Shown: positions 1 through 5,457, counted from the stretch's first letter. The stretch is 5,596 nt of DNA from Oscillospiraceae bacterium (GCA_017936205.1 JAGBGB010000174.1:1-5596), one strand, 5' to 3'. Program-made: numbers and translations. The notes: generated from the letters alone by a model not told the origin.

Positions 1-225
1 ATACAGGCTAACAGAGTTAGCAAACAGCTGAAACTATCCGAAATATGGGAAGTTTTACAGTTCATTTCTTCTGAAATCCACCTGCGAATTTCGATACCTT
101 GCGGAAGGTTACACAGGCCGTTCCCTACGGTGTCGTACGACAGACTGTTCGACAAATCGGAATCTGAATAAGGGATGAAACATGGACTTATACCACCGGT
201 GGGCATTCGTTTCTCATTTCGGATC
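1..225. other. Non-coding left flank with dispersed repeat; no supported gene
   Basis: I see no supportable gene here. Both strands happen to be open over long parts: plus frame 1 is open from base 1 to a TAA at 169-171 without a visible start, and the minus strand is open from an ATG at 206 to the left edge. The minus frame has no ribosome site and lies just beyond the lipoprotein gene's terminator, so it is probably repeat sequence rather than protein. The stretch contains a 10-bp perfect palindrome (CCACCGGTGG, 193-202) and the left copy of a repeat also found near the right end of the window. It may be the remnant or edge of a mobile or repeat element; that is inference. Confidence 0.5.
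142..166 (-). repeat. Dispersed repeat, left copy (inverted relative to 5284-5308)
   Basis: The reverse complement of these 25 bases matches 5284-5308 at 23 of 25 positions, including an uninterrupted 14-base core ATTCCGATTTGTCG. Translated in the matching frame, the two copies read SDSDLSNSL here and SNSDLSHSL on the right. Similarity continues loosely beyond the core: both copies are followed by a GTAGGG stretch and then a G/C-rich segment. The copy is close to the terminator of the lipoprotein gene but not part of it. Confidence 0.6.
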
Positions 226-256
226 AAAAAAAGGGAGGCGGACAAGTCCGCCTCCC
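226..256 (-). terminator. Strong rho-independent terminator of the BMP lipoprotein gene
   Basis: On the minus strand a perfect 10-bp stem (GGGAGGCGGA pairing with TCCGCCTCCC, loop CTTG) is followed directly by seven T residues (the A run at 226-232 on the plus strand). It starts 18 bases beyond the lipoprotein stop codon and is the only strong intrinsic terminator I see on the minus strand. It therefore ends the whole salvage cluster as well as the lipoprotein message. Confidence 0.93.
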
Positions 257-274
257 CGGGGGTAAGTAATTTAA

Positions 275-1483
275 TTACTTGATGTTGCCCTGATAGTCAA
301 CAGTGATGTTGGTAACAGTGGGCTCAGCCTCGGTGCTACCGCTGACGGTGATGGTGCCGTCGAACATAGCAGCGACCAGAGCTGCGTAGTCTTCCTGAGT
401 GAAGCCCTCAGCGAACTGAGTGGTCTCGGGAAGTGCAACATAGTTCTTGTCCAGCTCGGTGCCGGATACCAGACCCAGGGTCTCAACCTTACCGGAGTAG
501 TTTGCCCAGTTGCCAGCCTGAAGCTCGGACAGCATCATCTTAACAGTTGCGCCCAGACCCTTCATAGCGGAGGTAACAGTCATGCCCTCTGCGTAGTTGC
601 CGTCGATGATACCCTTCTGGTCAACGTCAACGCCGATGACCTTGCCGCCAACCTTGTTAGCAGCCTCTGCTGCGGAGCTGTAGATGCCGCCGCCGCAAGC
701 GAAGACAACCTGAGTGCCCTCAGCATACCAAGTGTCCATGTAAGCGGTGATGTCAGCATCGCCGAAGAACTGGTTGCCGTAGCAGTACTTAACATTAACG
801 GTAGCGCCGGTTTCCTTTGCAGCGTAGTCAGCGCCCTGCACGAAGCCGTAGCCGAAACGCATAACAGCGGGAACAGCGATGCCGCCGAGGAAGCCCAGCT
901 CGGTGTAGCCCAGCTTAACAGCTGCGACACCAGCCATGAAGCCGGAGAGCTCTTCCTGGTAAACACCGGAGTAAACGTTTGCGGGGTAGACATAGCCGAA
1001 GTCATCAGCGTGGCCAGCAGCATCCTGCAGGTCGAATTCGCCAACGTCCAGAGCGATGTAGTATACGTCGGGATTCTGCTCAGCAGTCTCTACGATAGCG
1101 CCGGCAAATGCGAAGCCGGGCAGCAGCAGGACATTGTAGCCTTCTTCGATAGCCAGCTCGATGGAAGCTACACGAGCCTCGGTGGAGTCGTTGGTGGGCT
1201 TGAAGTAGCTGAATTCAACGCCGGCAGCGTCGCACCATGCCTTACCAGCCTCATAGGTGGTCTGGTTGAAGGACTGGTCGGTGATATCGCCGTAGTCAGT
1301 GACCATAGCGACCTTCATGTCGATAGGAGCGGGCTTGTCGTCCTCGGAAGGAGCAGTGGTGTCGTCTCCCTGAGACTCAGTGGGAGCGGTGGTAGTTGCT
1401 TCGGGATCCTTGTCATCGCTGCAGCCTACGAACAGGCATGCAACCATAGCGACAGCCAGAAGCAGTGCGATGAGTTTCTTCAT
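275..1483 (-). CDS. BMP-family ABC transporter substrate-binding lipoprotein, probable nucleoside binder
   Basis: This is a 402-residue secreted lipoprotein of the BMP/PnrA/Med family, whose studied members bind purine nucleosides for ABC importers. The ATG at 1483 is preferred because GGAGGT sits 7 bases upstream. A longer frame from 1528 would begin at the predicted -10 box and lacks that site. Residues 1-20 form a signal peptide (MKK, then a hydrophobic run) ending in a lipobox-like FVGC, with Cys21 as the probable lipidation site; Phe at -3 is slightly off consensus. Residues 22-52 are a Thr/Ser/Asp/Glu-rich linker. The binding domain begins near residue 54 and shows family hallmarks: TDYGDITDQSFNQTTYEAG, FLGGIAVPAVMRFGYGF, QVVFACGGGIYSS and VIGVDVDQ. 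It lies downstream of cdd, with its own likely promoter and a strong terminator. No ATPase or permease genes follow, so it is an orphan binding protein here. The family is secure; the nucleoside substrate is inferred from family and neighbours. Confidence 0.9.
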   Translation of the reverse strand: MKKLIALLLAVAMVACLFVGCSDDKDPEATTTAPTESQGDDTTAPSEDDKPAPIDMKVAMVTDYGDITDQSFNQTTYEAGKAWCDAAGVEFSYFKPTNDSTEARVASIELAIEEGYNVLLLPGFAFAGAIVETAEQNPDVYYIALDVGEFDLQDAAGHADDFGYVYPANVYSGVYQEELSGFMAGVAAVKLGYTELGFLGGIAVPAVMRFGYGFVQGADYAAKETGATVNVKYCYGNQFFGDADITAYMDTWYAEGTQVVFACGGGIYSSAAEAANKVGGKVIGVDVDQKGIIDGNYAEGMTVTSAMKGLGATVKMMLSELQAGNWANYSGKVETLGLVSGTELDKNYVALPETTQFAEGFTQEDYAALVAAMFDGTITVSGSTEAEPTVTNITVDYQGNIK

Positions 1484-1507
1484 TTTCTTAACCTCCAAAA
1501 TTTTTTT

Positions 1508-1519
1508 GCGGATATCCGC
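1508..1519. promoter_or_regulatory. 12-bp perfect palindrome, possible operator of the lipoprotein gene
   Basis: GCGGATATCCGC is its own reverse complement. It lies between the predicted -10 box (1520-1525) and the ribosome site (1491-1496) of the lipoprotein gene, so it would cover the transcription start (about 1513 on the minus strand). That is where a repressor site would be expected. No T run follows it on the minus strand in a terminator arrangement, so an operator, or a short 5' UTR hairpin, is more likely than a terminator. The regulator is unknown. Confidence 0.45.
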
Positions 1520-1547
1520 TTGATACATTGTTGCACAAAATTGTCAA
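1520..1547 (-). promoter_or_regulatory. Probable sigma-A promoter of the BMP lipoprotein gene
   Basis: Read on the minus strand, a consensus -35 TTGACA (1547-1542) is followed after 16 bases by TATCAA (1525-1520), which matches the -10 consensus at 4 of 6 positions. The start would be about 30 bases upstream of the ATG at 1483. It lies in the roughly 100-bp gap after cdd, so the lipoprotein gene could be expressed independently of the salvage operon, as its stoichiometry would require. Confidence 0.6.
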
Positions 1548-1575
1548 AAAATCAAGTCATTTTTGAAAATTTGTG
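1534..1575. repeat. AT-rich imperfect inverted repeat in the cdd-lipoprotein gap
   Basis: The arm at 1534-1552 (CACAAAATTGTCAAAAAAT) pairs imperfectly with 1559-1575 around a 6-base loop, with one mismatch and two single-base bulges. It includes the -35 box of the lipoprotein promoter. With few G/C pairs and no clean T tract beyond it, it could be a weak terminator or attenuator for the upstream operon, an AT-rich protein site, or a chance product of base composition. Confidence 0.35.
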
Positions 1576-1583
1576 AAATGTAA

Positions 1584-2003
1584 CTAAATTTGCCCCTGTA
1601 AATTCGACTCAGAGAAGCCGAAAGGTAGCATTTCGATCAAAGATGCCTCCAAATAAGTGCCATCTCCCTTGCTCAGATAGATCTTGAAGTCGTCCTCACA
1701 GAACTCTCTCATAACCTGTCTGCACACGCCGCAGGGGGCGCAGAGCTCGGATACAGGCTTACCGGCAGGGCCGCCTACAATGGCGATGGCATCGAATTCT
1801 CTCTCCCCATCATAGACCGCTTTGAAGAAGGCGGTACGCTCTGCGCAGTTGGTGGGGCTGAAGGAGACATTCTCAATATTGCAGCCTTGATAGACCTTAC
1901 CGTCCTTGGTCAGCAGAGCTGCGCCAACGGCGAAATGAGAATAGGGACAGTAGGAGTGTTCTCTGGCTTCAATTGCCAGATTTACTAACTCGATGGGTGT
2001 CAT
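1584..2003 (-). CDS. cdd: Cytidine deaminase, small homotetrameric type
   Basis: The 139-residue product hydrolyses cytidine and deoxycytidine to uridine or deoxyuridine plus ammonia in the cytosol. The length fits the short tetrameric class (about 130-140 residues), not the longer dimeric E. coli type. The active site is complete. Substrate residues Asn42 and Glu44 lie in GCNIEN, CAER provides zinc ligand Cys53, proton-shuttling Glu55 and Arg56, and PCGVC provides zinc ligands Cys91 and Cys94. The YSHFAVGAALL stretch near residue 21 is also typical. AGGAG lies 8 bases before the ATG. The deoB stop codon is only 14 bases upstream, so the two genes are almost certainly cotranscribed. Deoxyuridine formed here is a substrate for the thymidine kinase encoded by the first gene of the cluster. 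Confidence 0.96.
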   Translation of the reverse strand: MTPIELVNLAIEAREHSYCPYSHFAVGAALLTKDGKVYQGCNIENVSFSPTNCAERTAFFKAVYDGEREFDAIAIVGGPAGKPVSELCAPCGVCRQVMREFCEDDFKIYLSKGDGTYLEASLIEMLPFGFSESNLQGQI

Positions 2004-2017
2004 AGCTCCCTCTCCTC

Positions 2018-3187
2018 TCAGTCCAGGATCTCCTTGGCAAAGCTCTTGCCGGGAGTCTCATAGTCCACGCCCAACAGCTCGGTAACGGTAGCTGCAATGT
2101 CTGCGAAGCTCATACGAGTGCCCAGATTCACAGGCTTGACCTTCTTACCCGCAATGAGCAGAGGCACATATTCACGGGTATGGTCGGTGGTAGCGGTATA
2201 GGCAGGATCGCAGCCGTGGTCGGCAGTGATCATGACCAGATCGTCCTCCCCCAGCTTCTCCATAAATTCGGCGAACCAGCCGTCGAACTCTGTCAGAGCC
2301 TCGGCATAGCCGTCGATGTTACGACGGTGACCGTAAAGCATATCAAAATCAACAAGATTGACGAAGCACAGACCGTTAAAGTCCCGCTCTGCATAAGCCA
2401 TGGTCTTATTCAAGCCGTCGGTATTGCCCTTGGTATACACATGCTCGGTGGTGCCGTGACCTGCGAAAATATCGTAGATCTTACCCACCGCCAGCATATC
2501 CTTGCCTGCTGCCTTAATGGCATCCAGCATGGTCTGTGTGGGGGGCTCCAGAGAGAAGTCATGACGGTTGGTGGTACGGTAGAAGCCGTCCTTAGAGTTG
2601 CCCAGGAAGGGGCGAGCGATCACGCGACCTACACCGTGCTTGCCTACCAGCAGCTTACGGGCAGTGCGGCAGATCTCATACAGCTCTTCGGGAGGAACCA
2701 GCTCCTCGTGAGCGGCAACCTGGAACACGGAGTCGGCAGAGGTATATACGATCAGCTTGCCGGTGTCCAGATGCTCCTGGCCATAGGCATCCAGAACCGC
2801 AGTGCCGGACCAGGGGGCGTTGGCAAGAACGCCTCTGCCTGTTGCCTCGGAGAAGGGCTTCAGCAGCTCCTCGGGGAAGCCTTCGGGATAGGTGGGCAGG
2901 GGATTCTCGGAAACGATACCGGCGATCTCCCAGTGACCGATGGTGGTATCCTTGCCCATGGAAGCCTCTTGGAGACGGGCATATGCACCCTTGGGAGCCT
3001 CAACGGAGCCCAGATAGTCGATAGAATCAATGTTACCCAGACCGTAGGAGATCAGGTTGGGAATGTGGAGCTTGGCAGAGGTGGAGCAGCTCTTGAGGGT
3101 ATTGACGCCAACATCACCGAAGCTCTCTGCGTCGGGCATAGCACCGCAGCCGCAGGAATCCAATACAAATAAGAAAATACGCTTCAT
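2018..3187 (-). CDS. deoB: Phosphopentomutase
   Basis: The 389-residue enzyme interconverts ribose-1-phosphate or deoxyribose-1-phosphate with the 5-phosphate, linking nucleoside phosphorolysis to central carbon metabolism. It belongs to the alkaline phosphatase superfamily and has the usual length of the bacterial family. Metal ligands are visible in order: Asp10 (FVLDSCGCGAMPDA), the phosphorylated Thr in GKDTTIGHWEIAG (most likely Thr81), Asp282 and His287 (DMLYGHRR), Asp323 and His324 (ADHG) and His336 (TDHTREYVP). Their spacing agrees with the Bacillus cereus enzyme as I recall it. The cap domain occupies roughly residues 100-215. Only three bases separate the deoD stop from this ATG. 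The ribosome site GGAG (3197-3200) lies within the deoD coding end, implying translational coupling with the phosphorylase that makes its substrate. Confidence 0.97.
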   Translation of the reverse strand: MKRIFLFVLDSCGCGAMPDAESFGDVGVNTLKSCSTSAKLHIPNLISYGLGNIDSIDYLGSVEAPKGAYARLQEASMGKDTTIGHWEIAGIVSENPLPTYPEGFPEELLKPFSEATGRGVLANAPWSGTAVLDAYGQEHLDTGKLIVYTSADSVFQVAAHEELVPPEELYEICRTARKLLVGKHGVGRVIARPFLGNSKDGFYRTTNRHDFSLEPPTQTMLDAIKAAGKDMLAVGKIYDIFAGHGTTEHVYTKGNTDGLNKTMAYAERDFNGLCFVNLVDFDMLYGHRRNIDGYAEALTEFDGWFAEFMEKLGEDDLVMITADHGCDPAYTATTDHTREYVPLLIAGKKVKPVNLGTRMSFADIAATVTELLGVDYETPGKSFAKEILD

Positions 3188-3190
3188 ATC

Positions 3191-3931
3191 TTACTTCTCC
3201 AGCTTCACGGCAGTTTCCAGAGCCACGGTCATCATCTCACGGAAGGAGGTCTGACGCTCCTCGGCGGGCAGCTCCTCACCGGTGAGCATATGGTCGGAAA
3301 TGGTGCAGATGCAAAGAGCGTTCTTGCCCCAGCGAGCAGCGGTGGCATAGAGGCCGGCAGCCTCCATCTCGCAAGCCATAACGCCCATTCTCTGCCACAT
3401 GGGAACGGTCTTCAGTGCCTCGGGCAGGCCTTCGTCATCGTTGTAGAAGTTATCGGTGGACAGAACATTGCCAACATGGTAGGTAGCCTTCAACTCCTCG
3501 CAGGTCTCTACAGCAGTGCGGAGCATCTCGTAGGAGGCAATGGGAGCATAGGTGCCGTCAATGTGGTACTGATGCATGAAATTGGAGTCGGTGCAAGCTC
3601 CCTGTGCAATGACGATATCACGAACATGGATATCGTTGTTAATGGAACCGGCAGAGCCGATACGCATAATGTTACGGACGCCGTAAGCATTGTACAGCTC
3701 ATATGCGTAGATGCCGATAGAGGGGATGCCCATACCGGAAGCCATAACGGAGATCTTCACACCCTTGTAGGTGCCGGTGTAGCCCTGAACGCCACGGACA
3801 TTGTTGACCAGAACGGGGTTCTCAAGGAAATTCTCTGCGATGTACTTAGCACGGAGGGGATCACCGGGCATCAGGACGGTCTGACCGAAATCACCGACCT
3901 TGGCATTGATATGGGGAGTAGGACAATTCAT
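3191..3931 (-). CDS. deoD: Purine nucleoside phosphorylase, DeoD type
   Basis: The 246-residue enzyme cleaves purine ribo- and deoxyribonucleosides with phosphate, giving the free base and (deoxy)ribose-1-phosphate. It belongs to the hexameric NP-I family (the E. coli enzyme has 239 residues). Visible motifs are TPHINA with His7, PGDPLRAK with phosphate-binding Gly23 and Arg27, NNVRG with Arg46, and RIGSAG with Arg90 and Ser93. EMEAAGLY is the nucleoside-contacting segment, and SDH contains Asp213, the probable general acid for purine N7. AAAGGAG stands 8 bases before the ATG. The tdk stop codon is 34 bases upstream, with no promoter or terminator obvious between them. Its sugar product is the substrate of the next gene, deoB. 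Confidence 0.97.
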   Translation of the reverse strand: MNCPTPHINAKVGDFGQTVLMPGDPLRAKYIAENFLENPVLVNNVRGVQGYTGTYKGVKISVMASGMGIPSIGIYAYELYNAYGVRNIMRIGSAGSINNDIHVRDIVIAQGACTDSNFMHQYHIDGTYAPIASYEMLRTAVETCEELKATYHVGNVLSTDNFYNDDEGLPEALKTVPMWQRMGVMACEMEAAGLYATAARWGKNALCICTISDHMLTGEELPAEERQTSFREMMTVALETAVKLEK

Positions 3932-3965
3932 AATAGGGTCTCCTTTCAGATATAGAAATTTTTAT

Positions 3966-4550
3966 TTATTTGACTTTGCGATGTTCCCGAATGTTGCGGA
4001 TCCAGCACTTATGGCACATGGCGAGGTAGCGGTCATTGCCCCCCAGTAGGAGCTGATCGCCCTCAGTGACGATGTAACCCTCGGAATCGATACGGGCATT
4101 GGTGGTAGCCTTTGCACCGCAGTCACAGATCGCCTTGATCTCCGAAATGGTGTCAGCCACCTCAAAGAGCCGTCTGGAGCCGTCAAACAGGGTGCTGAGG
4201 AAGTCTGTACGCAGACCAAAGCACAGAACAGGAATATTGTGCACATCTACGATGTACCGAAGCTGATCGATCTGCTCAGGGGTCATAAACTGGCACTCGT
4301 CCACAATGATCACATCTACCTTCTCCTGCTGTTCGAAGCGTTCCAGCACATCCGTATGGGGAGCCACGACCTCTGCACGAGCCTCCAAGCCGACACGACT
4401 ACGGAGGATCACAGCCCCGTCTCGTGTATCGGCGGCGGGCTTCACCAGCCAGACGGTCATGCCTTTTTCCTCGTAATTGTACTTTGTGATCAGAGCCTGT
4501 GCAGTTTTGGAAGAGCCCATAGAGCCGTATTTAAAGTATAATTTTGCCAT
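3966..4550 (-). CDS. tdk: Thymidine kinase, type II (zinc-containing)
   Basis: The 194-residue enzyme transfers phosphate from ATP to thymidine or deoxyuridine, the first salvage step towards dTMP. Residues 9-16 (GSMGSSKT) form the P-loop. VDECQF carries Asp84 and Glu85, the latter the probable catalytic base. GLRTDF (about 112-117) belongs to the nucleoside-binding region. A structural zinc is held by CDC (Cys142, Cys144) and CHKC (Cys179, Cys182). Length and motif order match bacterial type II kinases. The ribosome site GGAGG lies 7 bases before the ATG. It is the first gene of the minus-strand salvage operon and has its own promoter upstream, back to back with that of the plus-strand gene at 4762. 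Confidence 0.97.
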   Translation of the reverse strand: MAKLYFKYGSMGSSKTAQALITKYNYEEKGMTVWLVKPAADTRDGAVILRSRVGLEARAEVVAPHTDVLERFEQQEKVDVIIVDECQFMTPEQIDQLRYIVDVHNIPVLCFGLRTDFLSTLFDGSRRLFEVADTISEIKAICDCGAKATTNARIDSEGYIVTEGDQLLLGGNDRYLAMCHKCWIRNIREHRKVK

Positions 4551-4592
4551 ATTTGTTCCTCCGGACTGTGTAATATTTCTTCAGCATAGACT

Positions 4593-4621
4593 ATTATACA
4601 GGATTCTTCCCATTTATGCAA
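4593..4621 (-). promoter_or_regulatory. Probable sigma-A promoter of the tdk-deoD-deoB-cdd operon
   Basis: On the minus strand a perfect -10 TATAAT (4598-4593) has TTGCAT 17 bases upstream (4621-4616), which matches the -35 consensus weakly at 3 of 6 positions. The predicted start is near 4586, giving a 5' UTR of about 35 bases. A/T-rich tracts lie directly upstream of the -35 and could act as an UP element, compensating for the poor -35. Confidence 0.65.
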
Positions 4622-4622
4622 G

Positions 4623-4663
4623 AACTTTTGTAAAAAAGCCATCCACAGGTTTTTTTGTAAGTT
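4623..4663. repeat. Imperfect A/T-rich inverted repeat between divergent promoters
   Basis: The arm 4623-4640 pairs imperfectly with 4648-4663 around the loop ATCCACA. The best-matched parts are AACTT with AAGTT and an AAAAAA(G)CC block with GG(T)7. It sits just upstream of the tdk -35 box and about 24 bases before the -35 of the plus-strand promoter. It could be a regulator site, an UP element pair, or a weak bidirectional transcription barrier. Its G/C content is too low to call a terminator. Confidence 0.3.
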
Positions 4664-4686
4664 TTTGTCCCATTTTGTCGAATCGG

Positions 4687-4715
4687 TTGACAGAAGTAGA
4701 AGTTTGCGTTACAAT
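4687..4715 (+). promoter_or_regulatory. Sigma-A promoter of the 113-residue hypothetical gene
   Basis: A perfect -35 TTGACA (4687-4692) and a -10 TACAAT (4710-4715, 5 of 6 matches) are separated by exactly 17 bases. Transcription should start near 4722, about 40 bases before the GTG at 4762. Because the in-frame ATG at 4714 overlaps the -10 box, this promoter rules out that ATG as the start. Confidence 0.8.
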
Positions 4716-4761
4716 GCAATTATCCTTCATTATTCCACATTCATATAGGGAGGGGAAGCCT

Positions 4762-5103
4762 GTGGAAGAACGAATCCGCTACGATGCACTGAACCTGTGC
4801 TCCGACCACCGCTTTATCCGTGTGCTGTGCACCGAGGGCATTTTCTATGATCTGGTCCCCAAGTGGCGGTCCAGAGCCCATGTATTCCGACTGCAGCAGC
4901 AATACCCCATAGCAGAGCCCGTGTTCCGAGCCCATGTACCGCCCTGCATCTTCCGAGACTACACCGAGCTCAACGGCCCCGATATCTACAGGGAAGCCAT
5001 CTGGCGAGACGGCACCCAATTTTTCTTCCCCCTGACCGAGAAAGACCAAGAGATCCTGTCAGCCATAAACAGCCAACAGGATCAGACAGAAGATTCACAG
5101 TAG
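4762..5103 (+). CDS. Hypothetical protein, 113 residues, divergent from tdk
   Basis: I do not recognise this family. The GTG at 4762 is chosen as start because GGGAGGGG (4748-4755) lies 6 bases before it and a well-formed promoter lies upstream; an in-frame ATG at 4714 would fall in the -10 box. The product has no signal peptide and no membrane segment. It is rich in aromatic and charged residues, with repeated short Arg/Phe/Asp clusters such as DHRFIRVLCTEG, PKWRSRAHVFRL and YREAIWRDGTQFFFPL. Three cysteines (about residues 13, 23 and 65) form no obvious metal motif. The tail after about residue 97 is polar (SAINSQQDQTEDSQ) and probably disordered. The last two codons, including the TAG stop, lie in the first unit of a heptanucleotide array. 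Promoter, ribosome site and codon pattern support a real gene. Sharing a control region with tdk is no evidence of shared function. Confidence 0.75.
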   Translation: MEERIRYDALNLCSDHRFIRVLCTEGIFYDLVPKWRSRAHVFRLQQQYPIAEPVFRAHVPPCIFRDYTELNGPDIYREAIWRDGTQFFFPLTEKDQEILSAINSQQDQTEDSQ

Positions 5104-5208
5104 ACGGAAGACAGTGAGCAGTGGACAGTGGACAGTGGGCAGTGGGCAGTGGACAGTGGGCAGTGGACAGTGGACAGTGGACAGTTGACAGTGGACAGTT
5201 GACAGTTA
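5097..5208 (+). repeat. Heptanucleotide tandem array, consensus ACAGTGG, 16 units
   Basis: From 5111 to 5208 there are 14 uninterrupted 7-base units: six canonical ACAGTGG units, four GCAGTGG, two ACAGTTG, and the edge variants ACAGTGA and ACAGTTA. Two more diverged units in the same register, ACAGTAG (5097-5103) and ACGGAAG (5104-5110), extend it into the preceding gene. GCAGTGG variants cluster in the left half and ACAGTTG variants at the right end, as expected from stepwise slippage. There is no self-complementarity, so it is neither a terminator nor a CRISPR array. Open frames crossing it are artefacts of the repeat. Heptamer minisatellites are known from bacterial intergenic DNA. Confidence 0.95.
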
Positions 5209-5283
5209 AAGTTGTAATCGAACCGTCCACGCCTCGCTCGTACAGTCGCACAACGATCGTAAACCCTTTCACATTCAACAAGT

Positions 5284-5308
5284 CAAATTCCGATTTGTCG
5301 CACAGTCT
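5284..5308 (+). repeat. Dispersed repeat, right copy (inverted relative to 142-166)
   Basis: It is identical at 23 of 25 positions to the reverse complement of 142-166. The similarity is loosely followed downstream by the GTAGGG element and G/C-rich sequence, here GTAGGGGCGCGC (5322-5333). The two copies lie about 5.1 kb apart in opposite orientation and enclose the complete salvage cluster and the hypothetical gene. Confidence 0.6.
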
Positions 5309-5332
5309 AATTTACCCCTTCGTAGGGGCGCG

Positions 5333-5457
5333 CATTGCGCGTCCGGTTCATGACGGATCGGCATGAACACAAAAACCACCGAAAATGATGTAATTTTTCC
5401 AAAAATCGAAACATTTTTCACAACCACCAATTCTTGGTGGTTGTCGGACGCGCAATG
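5333..5457. repeat. 125-bp segment bounded by 13-bp perfect inverted repeats
   Basis: CATTGCGCGTCCG at 5333-5345 is the exact reverse complement of CGGACGCGCAATG at 5445-5457; the match stops at both sides. Inside lie two further hairpins (5346-5368 and 5420-5444). The shape recalls a small non-autonomous repeat element or a folded RNA, but no target-site duplication is visible at the ends. Confidence 0.5.
5420..5444. repeat. 11-bp perfect hairpin
   Basis: ACAACCACCAA (5420-5430) pairs completely with TTGGTGGTTGT (5434-5444) around the loop TTC. On the plus strand it is followed by CGGACG, so it is not an intrinsic terminator. On the minus strand it is followed by a mixed A/T stretch without a clean T run, and no gene upstream on that strand needs termination. 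Confidence 0.6.

Noticed and set aside
1..206. Minus-strand frame from an ATG at 206, open to the left edge (about 68 codons), and plus frame 1 open to a TAA at 169-171
   Set aside because: No ribosome site, both strands open at once, and the translated stretch matches the other repeat copy rather than a protein family; best read as repeat DNA.
1484..1528. N-terminal extension of the lipoprotein by 15 residues from an ATG at 1528
   Set aside because: That ATG is at the predicted -10 box, while the ATG at 1483 has GGAGGT at ideal spacing and begins a proper signal peptide.
1010..1576. 188-codon plus-strand frame opposite the lipoprotein gene
   Set aside because: Antisense shadow of a strongly supported gene; no ribosome site or recognisable domain.
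2180..3172. 330-codon plus-strand frame opposite deoB
   Set aside because: Mirror frame of deoB caused by codon bias; deoB has its full active site and operon context.
3290..3955. 221-codon plus-strand frame opposite deoD
   Set aside because: Shadow frame; deoD motifs are complete on the other strand.
4551..4600. Purine riboswitch or other leader RNA before tdk
   Set aside because: The predicted leader is only about 35 bases long, too short for a known riboswitch.
4640..4648. CATCCACA resembling a DnaA box
   Set aside because: A single imperfect match with no cluster or origin-like surroundings.
4477..4761. Upstream extension of the hypothetical gene to 4477 or to the ATG at 4714
   Set aside because: It would run through the tdk start and the promoter at 4687-4715; the GTG at 4762 has the ribosome site.
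5111..5208. CRISPR array
   Set aside because: Units are 7 bases long with no spacers; it is a simple tandem repeat.
5121..5366. Plus-strand frame through the heptamer array, and the matching minus-strand frame at 4970-5281
   Set aside because: Translations are simple repeats of the 7-base unit (SGQWTVD, PLSTAHC); no start signals.
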